Source: Ciona savignyi (lineage: Eukaryota; Chordata; Ascidiacea; Phlebobranchia; Cionidae). Taken from it: a stretch of DNA of 64,000 nucleotides. Below the pieces are notes generated by a model. The model searched no databases. It saw nothing but the letters and a program-made list of their open reading frames with translations, and was not told where the DNA came from. Shown here piece after piece: positions 12,537 through 24,600 of the stretch. Both the position numbers and the translations under genes were made by a program. Numbering within the stretch: the first letter of the stretch is position 1; every line of letters begins with the position of its first letter. Location: the NCBI GenBank assembly GCA_000149265.1, contig CH003381.1, positions 1,462,066-1,526,065 of the forward strand. The letters run 5' to 3'.

Positions 12537-13254
12537 TAATATTTCTTACAAAATGTGGGATTTTTTATGTTTGTTAGGTAACGGCCATCGTATAAACCGT
12601 TATCGTCGAATGATCTCCGTCGGGTTGCTGGGAGCTATTTCAGTGCGTGTTACTCAATCACATGGTTACGTCACTGTGTCCCCTTCTCAAGAGTTTATTC
12701 TTCTTTTTCTTTTGTTGCGCGTCGTGCGGATGTAGGTTCGACCTGGTTGCCGTGGTGACCAGTCTTCGGCGTGTTTCCTGGTGCGTGTCTCTCTTGGTCA
12801 CGTTAGGGGAGGATTCCGTCCAATCGTTCGGGTAGAATTTTCGCCTGAATTTGTAAGAACAGAAATATACTTTGTAAACAGTTTTTGTTTCTTTTAAATG
12901 GGGAGTTCAGCACACAAACATCTGCTAGGGGTGAAACGATGCGAAAGAAAATATTATTTCCCTAAATGAGAAAACGCAGTAAATGAAAAAAATCATTATC
13001 ACACGGGCAATGTTTAGATTAATTCGTGCCGGGTTATTGAAGTATATTACTATTAGATTGAGATGTAGGTCGTGTTTTTGATCAATCCTTTAGTTAGTCC
13101 ACTGTATTCTAACCAACACCTGTTAGGCTATATACATGCAAGCTCCCAGCGACCTTACCGACTGAGCTAAGAGCTGGAAAAACGATCCTCGGTAATCTAT
13201 ATTGTAATTTTAATTAATCCTGGCGCAAAGGATTAATAAAGGATGTTTTCAAAA
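12537..13254. other. Convergent intergenic region
   Basis: This lies between the 3' end of C1QBP (+) and the 3' end of the ankyrin gene (-). No gene was seen. A stretch near 13140-13172 reads on the minus strand like a tRNA A box (TTAGCTCAGTCGG) but no B box follows. Confidence 0.5.
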
Positions 13255-15671
13255 TCACCTGAATTCCCCACGAAGAACTTGACTAAGTAATTCAGCACAT
13301 TCGAGTTGCCCGTACACCAGTGCATAGTCCATTGCTGTATCTCCGAATCTGCGTTTAATTTTGAATTTTCTAAAATCTAAACCATTGCTTCTTCTTGGTT
13401 CTCCAGGTTTCATTACCATGAAAATTGAACCCAAACAGAATTAATCAACACAAAATTCATTTCACGAGCTCTTTCCCACATATGGGTATAGCAGCTTTGG
13501 ATTTCTCTAAATATTCATTAGCAATTCAGAGCAATTCATTTAGTCATTTGCATCATTCAAGCACCTACTTCAGCAGCATCAACCACAAGCTCTGTCTTAA
13601 TAGTTTTAATTTATGTACGTTTTTCATTCTGATACAATAAGAGTTGATTGCGCATTGCCTAATTAATAAAACTTGCCTTACGATGGGACCGTCCTTGCTG
13701 GACAAGGATGGGATCTGACAGCGTGGAAAAAGCAACACACTGAATTAAAATGCCACCGCATTTAAGCTCAACCTGACTTCTGTAATTGTGTAAAAAACCG
13801 CAAGGTGATATCAATCCCGATTGCCAAAATTAAAGGCCAGGACTTGCTGGTGGATAATTGAAGTGCCAAGTGGTCATTGCTACTAATTCATATACATGAC
13901 ATTTTAGAATTGGCTTGTCCCATCATCCGTGAACTTGGTCAGTTAAGATAAATAACACGATATGGCGGTCATGCCTTACAGATTTTATCTTTGATCATTG
14001 ATCTCTACTATTATTACGTACGATATCGTATGAAATTTAAAAAACTAACTTGTCCACGACGGTTACATCGCACCCGTAATCGACGACCATTTTCATTAGA
14101 TCGTATCTACCACTTTCGGCGGCAAAGTGAGCAACGGTTTTGCCGTCTGTGTTTCGAATCGTAGGGTTGGCTCCTGCCTGTGAACGCAAAACGGTAGATT
14201 TATTCATGTTTTCTACTGTGAACGGAAAAGTGTATGATGTGTTACCACATGGCAAGGTCGGCTTTTGGTTACCGGAGCGATTACTGCGAGTCGTGTATTA
14301 TTGTGAAGTTTTTAATATTTTATTTGAATCTATTAAACACTGGGTGCACGGCGACACCGTATATGCATTGCCGAAGTTTCCTGTTATTCGTTATACAACC
14401 AACTGCCATGTGTCTTGATCGACACCGCTCCTTTGCTGAATCACACCCGTTACTGATTCGCTTTATTCACTTACAAGAGCAACAAAAGTAGTTGAAAAAC
14501 GGTTAAACTTGTCATACTTTTTTACCGTGTATGTATTTTTTTAGCAAGGTATCATAAGCGGATCGCTGCTGCTACCGTTTTTGTGCATATTTATCGTAAT
14601 ACGTGTTAATCGCGTGAACCGTTAGGCTACACGAATCTTATCATATAACCGGTTGTTCTATGGCTGAAATAAGAAAGCTAACTTAACGGGTAAATTACCA
14701 AAAAGCTCTTGTACATTGTAATTGCCCCGTCAATCTTTTTAACGGGATCGATATTCCTGTTATTCGGACAAAATACTGTTTTTTAAAAAATGTTCCAATG
14801 CACGACGACTTAATATAATAATTTTAGTGATTACATGCTTTTTTGATAGTCATACTTGCATATTAAAGTGGCCACACTTATTACGCATCATATAGAGGCG
14901 CGCCATTTGTTCAGAACGTCCTATAAATTCAACCAGGGTTAAGTAAGATGAAGACTTTATTCTTATGGTTGCAACTAAAACTCGTAACTTTCCGAGCTGC
15001 GCAAGCAAATTCGCTTGTGATGTTATGACAGAACTCCATAACTATTGTTGTCTCTTTGGAGATGTAGGCAAGGATGGTTTATTACGGTCGTGTGGCCAAA
15101 TGAGTAACGCGACCGACCGATACACATACCGACTTTTATACAAAAAAACAGTCCTAGTGACGAGCCCATCATAGGTTCGAAACTTGACTTAGTAAAAAAG
15201 GAGGGAAACTGTGTACTAAAATTAAGGTTAAGGTTAGTTCTGGGGTTGGTTTTAGTGTTTAAGACAGGGTTAGAATCAGTTTCCTAATTTTATAAAGTAG
15301 TTTTACTCCCTGTCTCTTTTCCTGCCTTATTTTTTTCGATTCGCCAGAATTGAGCCCTCTATCTTTCTTAACACTAAATCCGAGTGCATTTTTTCTTTCT
15401 TTACTCGCCGAGGCACGACTAACAGGTAACCTGCCTCCCACCGAAGGCATGTTAGTACAACACCAATTGTTGAAAGAGAACGTACCTGGAGCAGCATCCT
15501 TGTACATTGCACATTACCGCCAATTACAGCCCAGAAAAGAGGGGTTCTCCCACCCCAGTCAAAGTCCTGCTCATTTATATCAGCCCTGGAGTGCTGTAAG
15601 ATGTCGCCTAACCGCTGACTGTCGCCACAGGATACGGCCTCGTGCAAAATTGACATGCCAGCCCACTGCAT
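13255..15671 (-). CDS. Small ankyrin-repeat protein, three exons
   Basis: Minus-strand exons 15671-15486, 14177-14050 and 13348-13255 (TGA) join in phase to give 135 residues, nearly all ankyrin repeats. Exon 1 has SILHEAVSCGDSQRLGDIL and GGRTPLFWAVIGGNVQCTRM. Exon 2 starts AGANPTIRNTDGKTVAHFAA and has VVDYGCDVTV. Exon 3 has FGDTAMDYALVYGQLECAEL. The exon junctions fall at equivalent points of the repeat. Ankyrin repeats mediate protein binding, so no specific partner or function can be inferred, and no named family was recognised. The ATG at 15671 is chosen as the first Met; an acceptor-like TATATGCAG just downstream of it means upstream exons could exist. The last exon ends in GAATTCAG followed by GTGATT, which could also be a donor, so the C-terminus is uncertain. 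Confidence 0.78.
15082..15197 (+). repeat. tRNA-Leu/Ser-like SINE (family 2)
   Basis: Head ACGGTCGTGTGGCCAAATG, middle CGATACACATACCGAC and B-box-like TAGGTTCGAAACTTG are followed by an A-rich tail that runs directly into a family M MITE. It lies in intron 1 of the ankyrin gene. Confidence 0.75.
15200..15333. repeat. MITE family M copy
   Basis: Starts with GGAGGGAAACTGTGTAC and ends near CTCCCTGTCTCTTTTCCTGC. The core GGTTAAGGTTAGTTCTGGGG is shared with the 4170 copy. It abuts the preceding SINE. Confidence 0.6.
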
Positions 15672-16161
15672 ATAACAATTCAGTTTTTGTTGTGGCCAGT
15701 TATGTACAGACCAAAGTTTTAAACTTTAACCAACGATCTACTAATTATTTGTTTGTTATTTGTAATGAATTCATGTTCTTATTTCGGTACCTTATAGTGA
15801 ATAAATGTGCTGTCCTATTTCATACAATATTAGCTGTTTCAAATAGTGCAAAACAGCAAAATACACGTCTCCTCTCTAATCAAATAAATCGTTTTGATTT
15901 ACTGTTTGCTTGGACATGCAGTTACGAACAAAACTTTGGTGCCAGGAACGAGTGATTGCTTCGCAAACTAACACAATAATACAAGTCTTAGCTTCTATAT
16001 TTGCCTTACTATGTACTTTCCACACCACCGAATCATATTCGTTCAACTATAACTTAAGCTGTGGATTTTAATTATGTGTTCTTTTATATCGATGTCTTGC
16101 CTAGATTCGAGTGCTCTCTTTGACTGTTATTACTATACGAGGGTTTGATTACTGTAGCACG

Positions 16162-16261
16162 NNNNNNNNNNNNNNNNNNNNNNNNNNNNNNNNNNNNNNN
16201 NNNNNNNNNNNNNNNNNNNNNNNNNNNNNNNNNNNNNNNNNNNNNNNNNNNNNNNNNNNNN
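16162..16261. other. Assembly gap, 100 N
   Basis: Exactly 100 undetermined bases. The 11-mer ACTGTAGCACG is present immediately left (16151-16161) and immediately right (16262-16272), suggesting that two contigs overlapping by this sequence were joined with a default gap. Confidence 0.97.
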
Positions 16262-17549
16262 ACTGTAGCACGATAGCTTATTATAGCGTTACCTTTGGCG
16301 TAAAAAATATCAAGTTACAACACAAGGTATTGTTTTATGTTTTTTTAAACAATATAATGACCTTCGTGCGCCAATTCTAAACCTATCTTAAGTTTATTAG
16401 GGTAGAATTAATATTGTATAGTGGCAGCGCGGGTATTTGCAGATAGCTTTGGCAAGCCAAAATAATGCAGGATAAGATTAGATACACGAAGCGCCGTTCC
16501 TGTCACAGTTAGATCTGTATTTTATCAACGCAGATCGGGAATGTGTGCTTCTGACTATCTTTAAGATACCTTAACCGATGGCTGTCATTGAGCTAGTCTA
16601 AGTCTCTGTTAAGTGTAATTTAGCATATTTATGATATCACTAGCAATACTGTTACAAAGCAGCAACGTTTACTGTATAACTTTACTATTGTAGATAGATT
16701 TTGTTGCGTAATTAGATTTGTATGTTATTGTCATATTATGATAACTATTGTATTTGTCTTATTATCATAACTATTGTATTGGTATGTTTTTTTAACATAT
16801 ACTAGGCCTTGTCTGTTAAGTTTCATTGATATTCTAATACAATGCGTGTAACGCAGTGTTTTACTTTACGTAGGTTTTTTTAAAGATCCAAAATCGCCAG
16901 ACTCAACCAAAGTTGATAAATAGGACTGTAAAAATGTCGACAACCGTTTAGTAAGGTGAGTTTGTTTATGTTTATGTAATGAATCAAAGTTATCTTTACA
17001 CATTCAAATGATGATATTTTTTTAATTATTTTTATAAGTATGTATCTACCTGACTAAAACACCAGTTAGAAAACATTGCAATTGCTCATGTAACCAACGA
17101 TTTGAAGCGTTCTGTTGCTTACTACTTCCTCATTTTTCATATTGTAATACCGATGATTGCTTTTCCTCCTTCCGCTTTTTTACTTTTTAAAGTATGAGCA
17201 TTTTTAAACACAGTTTTTTTATTGGAAATACGAACTAAACCAAATTAAATTCATAAAAGATAATAAAACATATTCCTCACTTATATGCAAAGATTAATTG
17301 TGATAAAACAAACAAGCAAAACGAGAAAAAAACACATCAGTTCAGGGCACCAATGCTTGCTTTTAAATATAGGCGTTACAAAATATACTTTTAATCAAAA
17401 ATATTTTGTCAATTTGATTCGGATATTTGAGAAAAAGTGTACCTAGAAAAATGTATACCTATCTCTCGTGTACCTTCATGGTATTTCTATTTAAAAAATC
17501 TATGAATGACCTCATATGAGAGCAGTCATGCGGAAATGTAGTGACCGAT

Positions 17550-17572
17550 AGTAACCCGTAAACCGGGTTACT
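17550..17572. repeat. Perfect 9-bp hairpin
   Basis: AGTAACCCG (17550-17558) and its exact reverse complement CGGGTTACT (17564-17572) are separated by five bases. It lies 1.1 kb upstream of the SPNS1 start codon. Function unknown. Confidence 0.6.
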
Positions 17573-18655
17573 ACATATGGATGACCTTACTGACGTCATT
17601 TATATACGACAATCGGAATCGTTTTATCAGGAGAGTTGTTTGATGTAAACGTGTCGCTTATAAGCTAGGTCAGTGTCCGTAGATGTTATACTGTTGATCA
17701 AGATATAGTTTCAAAGGCAGGCACAATAGACTAGTGCTAAGTAGCCTAAGTTTACGTATTACAAGGGAAAACTGAAAGCTAGTTAATCTTACCACAGGCA
17801 GCGTCAAAGTCCCGTGTACTTCGAACTTTTTCTCCTTTATATAGTTCACCTAACATGCTCATGAAGAAGTTCCTATGAATAGAAATATTCTCTCATCGTC
17901 ATGTAAAAGAGTCAATTCGGGGTGTAGTAGTATTTCACGATTTTACCGCGTGGTTTTGTAAGAGAAAGTTATACATATGGTTAGATCTCTTTAATGAAAT
18001 GCTTATCAATGCGAAAATCATTTAATTAGTCACTTAGGGTAAGGTAAAGTAATAATAAAGACATTAAACAAAACTAGAGACAGTGGGGGTAACTAGAGAC
18101 AGATGTATACGCAATATAAAATAATATTGTAATAATGTTGGGCCTATGGGTTAAGTGTTAGGGCTGTGGTTTGTAAGCTTTAGTTCTGGGGTTTAGATTA
18201 GTGTTAAATTTAGTTAACCTACTTTAAGTATCTTTACGTCATTTGTTCCTTTTTTGCTTTAATATTCTAATCAATTAAGTTGTAAAGCAAGGTGTCTTAT
18301 TAGCATTGTTTTTAAATAAAAAACAGAAGCATTAAAGAAACATGAAAGTTGCCCATTAGAAGGAAAATCAAATGGAAGTAACCGGGGAGTAAAGAAGATG
18401 GAAAACTACTCACTCAATTATAGATTAATGTCTTAGGGTTATTGCTATATTTCCATAATAGGCTATGTTCAGGGTCATAAATTAAGTATATGTAATAAAT
18501 TTCAGTTTAGCACATTTATACTTGCAACTAAACTGGATGCAAAATTATCTTATTTTCAGTATTCGAACTAGTCTGTGCAGCTGGTTAATTTGTAATTTGT
18601 ATAGTTACTAATTTAAGTGTGCTGCGAATTGATTGTAATCAATATTTTACGCAAA

Positions 18656-21600
18656 ATGGAGACAAAAGGACCCCAGCCGAATCTTTTAAGCCCAGGGTGT
18701 GAGGATAATCGTAGTAATAGCGACGAGAGTGATGGTGTAGTCGCAAGTTGTGAAGGTAACCTTCTAAGTTTCTGTTATTTGCCTGTAAAACTACTTTACT
18801 TTTATTCTGCCGTGCTGTCATGTGTATGAGTTCTTTGAAAGTAACTTTCATTTCGCTATTAATAGGTACCTTTTTTGTTACATTGTTACACAATGTGTTT
18901 TATTGCATATAGTGTACAACAGTCTATACAGAGTACAAGTACCCCACAAATACGGTATTACACACATTCAGTCTGATGAATTAGGAAAAATTTAATTTTA
19001 ATTTTTTCGTACTCCTAAAATGCCAGTAATAATTTTGTAAAGAAATCGTTTTAAAATTTACAGCTTCTATATTAAGTGCATTAGAAATACTTGTATTGCA
19101 AGTACCGGTACCGTGTGTTGTGTTTAAATTCCCTAGTTTAACCATCAAACATTCATATGACAATTCTCCGTTTTTGAGAAAAAAAAATCCATAAGTTTTT
19201 CTAATCATTGTAAAGAGCAAACTTGATTAATATTTGTGTTGTATTGGTGCAAAAATCACAATATAATAACCTCAGAAGGAAAGTCTGCTTTAATTCAAAA
19301 CTTGCTTTCACGTAGCAAAACTTTTGCCAATATGGGTAGGAATACAAACTTCCTGGTTAAAATAATAGCCCAGGATAGTTCCTTAACAACCCCTAGTCTT
19401 TTAGCTTAATCATCGTTCATTACATCGTTTAGGTTTAGGAAAGAGACCAAAATTCCACTATTCACACAACAGGAAGAGTTAGTTTCGGAAACTTGCACTG
19501 CATACTTCTACTTTAATAGTGACAAACAAGCTTGGAGATGTTATTTTAAGGATTAATGCAGTATTTATTGAAACCAACCACATATTTTAAATCTAAAGTA
19601 AAACATGACCAAACCAAAACATAAAGCAGGAAATCCAAATAGTAATTTGCATTTTGGGTTGCTTGAAAATCCAAATAAATTCATTCCAAAACGCCTTGAT
19701 ATGATAAAAACATGATTTTCTATTGGGTGTATACTTTTAATTTAGAATAACCCACATCTAATTAAATTGGACTTATAGATTATAATTATTGATAGTCTGT
19801 ATAATTATGCGCAAAACAACAGTCCATTTTTTGAGAATACACAGACCCATGAATATAAGCAACTTTATTGTTCAAATGATGCCAAGCATTACAAAACACA
19901 CCAATGAGACAGAAAATTCACTGTGGCATATCCATTGATCCGTTAAATTTCTTAAAACCTATATTTTGTTTTACAACAGTATTAAGCGCTCTTTAAAAAT
20001 CTGTTTTGCTCCAGTTTTAGTGGTTTGTTTCCCAAAATAGCGTGTGTATTTAGAAGTTGTTTTGATTAGAATTTGGAATTAAGATTAGTGCTTTTCTCCC
20101 CACAGAATCGTTAGCTAGTTATTCTAAAAATGCCTGCCAAATACAGACAACGACCACAAGAAATCAAATTTTAGTTTTTTTCATATCTTAGTTATTCCCA
20201 ATCCAAAAAAACCAAAGATATTCTGTAGATTTTGTGCCGCAGGCTAAACAATGTTATCTGGTTTTTGTTACTAAACCATAATATTTCAATTATAACAATA
20301 TTACAGTTATGTCTCCCTTGGAATTTATTAGTCAATGAAAATCAAATGTTCCAGGGAAGGTATAGCAAAAGATGTAGGTAGTTATCGAGTCCTCTAACAA
20401 GAACAATTTTTCTTATGGTGGATATAAAAATATCTTTATAGATATTTCAACTTTTGTTAATTTTGCCTTTCTTCCAATGATTATTAAAACACAGTTTTAA
20501 TACAATACTGTACAATACACATTAATATATGTGCTATAAATAATAAGACTTCAAATAAATTGTGCAGAAAAGTGTTGATCTAGAATGGAGATAAACAGTG
20601 CGGTTATATAAACACTAGTAGAATAGTGTTAGATAATACAAACGTTTGTTTTATGTAGTAGTACGTTGTATCCATATTGAAAATAAATAAGTGCAGAAAC
20701 CTCATGAGATTACAAGAATGCTTTATACTGGAGCCATATCATATAAGATTATCGGAATCTTGGTTTTATATAGTTTTGTTAATATATCCTATACCGTATT
20801 TTCAAAGATCATGTTTATATTGTACATATGTATTCTATATTTCTTATTGGTGGACATTGCTGTGTCTGGTTGTCTAAACTAGGTTGGTTTGGGTTTAATT
20901 CTACCAAAAGACGGCAGAACTTTGTGCTTGGGTACTGCAGCACTAACTTTTAAGGGAATCTTAGGATCAAAGGGGCACAAAACCTTACTGAAGGGAAAGA
21001 GTGTGATGTTTGGATGCGGCCTGTTATAGTGACTCTGGGTTATCCTAATCCTATTATAACTATAATTTACAAGAACCAATGCTGCATCAACATTTACTGT
21101 TTTGTTAGCAACTAAAAAAAACCACTCATACAAAGGGTTCAGAGTGATTTGAGTGAATACCAAACAAGCCTGTTTAAAGCTTTTTCATGCACTTTATTCA
21201 TTGTACTTTATGGTATTCTTGAATAAAGCCAAGGTGATTTAGATTTATCGAGATTTCAGTGCAGTACCTTAATCTAAAATTACAGCAACTATACAGAAAT
21301 GGCTATTCGATTGTTAGCTCAGTTGGAAAACCATTATTTAAAATCTAGCCATATGTACTGCCACAGCAACATCCCATTAAAAACAGTATCGAATCTTTAA
21401 TGACTTTACCACTGCTGTGTTTAAAACCTGTCCATCAAGCAGCATCTTTTGAATTTTGCTTATTGTGCATGATTTCATCTTGAATAGTCTATATATATAT
21501 AGCATTAAATCATTCTCTTATTGTCCATAATATCTGTGTTATAACATATGTCATTTTACCCAAGCCGTGTAATGTAAACCTATCAACAAATGTTTATTTT

Positions 21601-24600
21601 TAGATATTGTTTACAACAGTGATTTTTTTAAATTCCAGAGTCGGATATATGTTTACAAATACCCTTTGTCCTTGTTTCTGTGTTTACATTTTGTTCAATT
21701 CAGTATAATTTTTAAGTTAATATTTATTGGTTATAATTCAATTCACATGGTTCCCAGACAAAATTACGTTTTGTCCAAAGTACACTGTGGTACAAAATGT
21801 CTAATAATAAACATTTGTTAATACGTTTACATTTCACTCCTTAGGTGGGGTGTATTTGTTTGCCGTTTATCTTCTGGGCTTGCATATTTGCATATATTAA
21901 AAAACAAAACTGATTAATCTTTCAAAATGTTGTCAAAAATAACCCGCAGTATACTCTAGCTTGGGAACTCCTAAAAATTGTTGATATTAACAGACCTTAT
22001 GCATGGTTTATATTAACATATTTATTTGTATAAAACTGAAACTCGTAGTTTGTGTGTGCGTCAAATTGCTCAATACAGGTGGGAGTAATGTACAGTAATA
22101 ACCCAGGCAAACATGTCAGTCATATTACTTAAAGCACAACTGGCACCAGAGCAAATACAAAGTCCATGCTTTTTTTATCAAAGCAATCGCTCAAGCCTCT
22201 ACTGCGTTGCAAGGTTGTTGTTTTCCGTACCGTACCAAATTGCGCACGACTTTAAGCTGCTGAGGTAATCAGTTATTTTCTTTGTTTGGGTTAAGTGCAG
22301 GATTTTGGTGTCTGGTACTGTTTGTATGCGTCAAAACGACATTCAGAAGTTCCTGGAATATATCAACGCTTGTAAGTAAATAAAACGAGCTATGTCAATG
22401 TGAATATCAGATCACCTCATAACAAGTCGCCATTGCAAGACAGCAAGCACTTCAGCCAGTTCAGGTAGAAGGCAGCTTACTATGCTCAAACGAATCATTC
22501 CGCGTTTAATGCTTCGCAGCACTAACCTACTTATCATAACCACGGCCGAAAATAAGACGTCTCAATCCCAATTATAGGTGTCATTTCCTATCTAATCTCG
22601 CGGCACAGATAGTCAAGTACGGATTCTCCGGTTACAGTAACTGCCGTTTATCACGTTAACCACAATAAACGTATTTTCCATAAAGAACCGCAGTTACGTT
22701 GATGACAAATTACTACTGGTATGTTCGTTTTTCGTTTGATGTTAAAAATGGGTAATTTGTAAATACAGATTTATGAATGATGTTGCTTCTACGGGAGCGC
22801 GTATTGACGCATCCTGCGCTTTATTAATCTTCTTTCCGGTGCGCGTGTCATTGAAAGAAACTATTAAGTTTTAAACCGGAACGCGCGCGTTTTAACGTTA
22901 GCCTGCTCGCACCACCTTTGTGACCGCGAGTAACCCGGAGCGTCACTCCAGGCCATTGCACTCAAGGGCGAGGGGTTTTCCCTGCAACGATACTTCCTTA
23001 AAGCGGACGTCACCTTTATAGTAAACGGTCTGCACTATCGTGCACTAGCTATGCTTATATTTTATTTTAACAGCATCACGCACGACCATACACCTCACAG
23101 TTAAAAATAAACCCATTGTTATGCATGTGACGTGTTTCCTTAGCTTGATTGGACGCTTTGTTAAAGAATAAAATCTGCATTTCCACCACTCTATGCTGAA
23201 CATCTTTAAACAAAATGTTTTTTTTTTCTATTAAAACACATAGTTGGCATGCCCTAATCTTTTAAACTGTTTTAGCTAAATTGGTTCCACAACTAGAAAC
23301 TAAAAAATCGGTTAATTATTTCCTTCTGTCTGCCTTATTTATGTTTGTTCCATATTAAGTGACGTATATACCAAAATAGAACAGTTTTTTTTCCAAATCG
23401 CTTTTGCTTTGCGGTGTTTGATTGTACATTGATTGAAACTCCTGTGTAATTAATCAAAAGCCATTGAAAGTGTTTACGCTGAAATTTTTCATTGTATTTT
23501 TTGTTTCCCCCCCCATAAATAGTAATGTTTCCGCTGGAGCCTTTTAAAGGCCAAAAAATGTAAAATAAACACGGTTTATTACTGTTCACGGATTCGCATT
23601 TTTACAACCCACTTATTTTCCAGCACTTCTGCCTCAAAACGAGTCGCATCATAATCGCCACACCAGTGGAGACGGGTTTCATCGGCAACGAAACAACTTG
23701 CCGAAAAGACCGAACCAATCGTCAGATTTGCCCGTTGGCCTGAACCGAAACAGCGCCATGTTGGATGAGGTACCAAGCGACGGGATATCTTCGCTCCGAA
23801 AGTATCTTTCCGTCTTCGTCCTCTTTCTGATCAACCTGCTTAACTACATGGACCGGTTCACGGTTGTAGGTACGTCTATGTTAATGGAATGTGGTTTAAA
23901 TTTTTTTATTCTTGTTTATATTTAGTATTGAATCATGTTCCGGATAAATGCCTGATTTTGTTATAGTATGTTGCTGGTACTGTAAAAATGCATCAAAACC
24001 ACATCTAACCATACGTGGAATATTATACTAATGTACCATGGTATACGGTGGTCACATCGAAACCAAGCAATTTCCGCCTTGTTTTTTTGTATCGAAGTAT
24101 TTGCATGGGCGTCAAAATTGCCTCATTGTACCACACGACCATTTGTGCCCATTTCTGTATAAAATCAAACGCCTACCTTTACAAGTGCATTGGAATCGGG
24201 ATAATTGCGCAATGTTATCATCAAAAACATTAAGTGTAAAAAACTCTTGGCTAGAGTTCCGTAGTACTATTTCCTGGTATAAACCTGCAAAATGAGCTAA
24301 CACATTGGGTTTAATAGTATAGCTCCACTCTCGGAAATGTTTGCCGAATATGTAAATTTATTTTGTTACCAGGATATCGGTATACTGCGAGTAGATGTGT
24401 TGCATTAACGAAATTAAGGCTTAATTTTTAAATGTAAATTGCATGACATAATAATTAAACTGTCAATTGCCACTAAAACAATAGAAGTACAAAAGTACTG
24501 ATAATATGGAAATGCTTAAAATGTAGAAAAAATCGCATTTATACCAAAATACTTTCCATTTCAAACAATATTTTCTGGAATTTTGCATTTTTCATGTTTA

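Larger units (their letters stand above)
15672..18655. other. Intergenic between ankyrin gene (-) and SPNS1 (+)
   Basis: Divergent intergenic space, AT-rich, with no supported gene. It contains the assembly gap at 16162-16261, a hairpin at 17550-17572, a palindromic TGACGTCA at 17591-17598 and a degenerate family M-like core near 18060-18260. The promoter of SPNS1 presumably lies here, but no core promoter motif could be assigned. Confidence 0.55.

Noticed and set aside
13138..13172. tRNA-like A box on the minus strand (TTAGCTCAGTCGG)
   Set aside because: No acceptor stem pairing and no B box downstream, so not a tRNA gene; at most a SINE fragment.
15350..15955. 201-codon plus-strand open frame
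   Set aside because: Its left part is the shadow of the ankyrin exon on the opposite strand, and the rest is AT-driven composition without domain features.
21314..21330. A-box-like TTAGCTCAGTTGG in SPNS1 intron 1
   Set aside because: No B box or cloverleaf follows.
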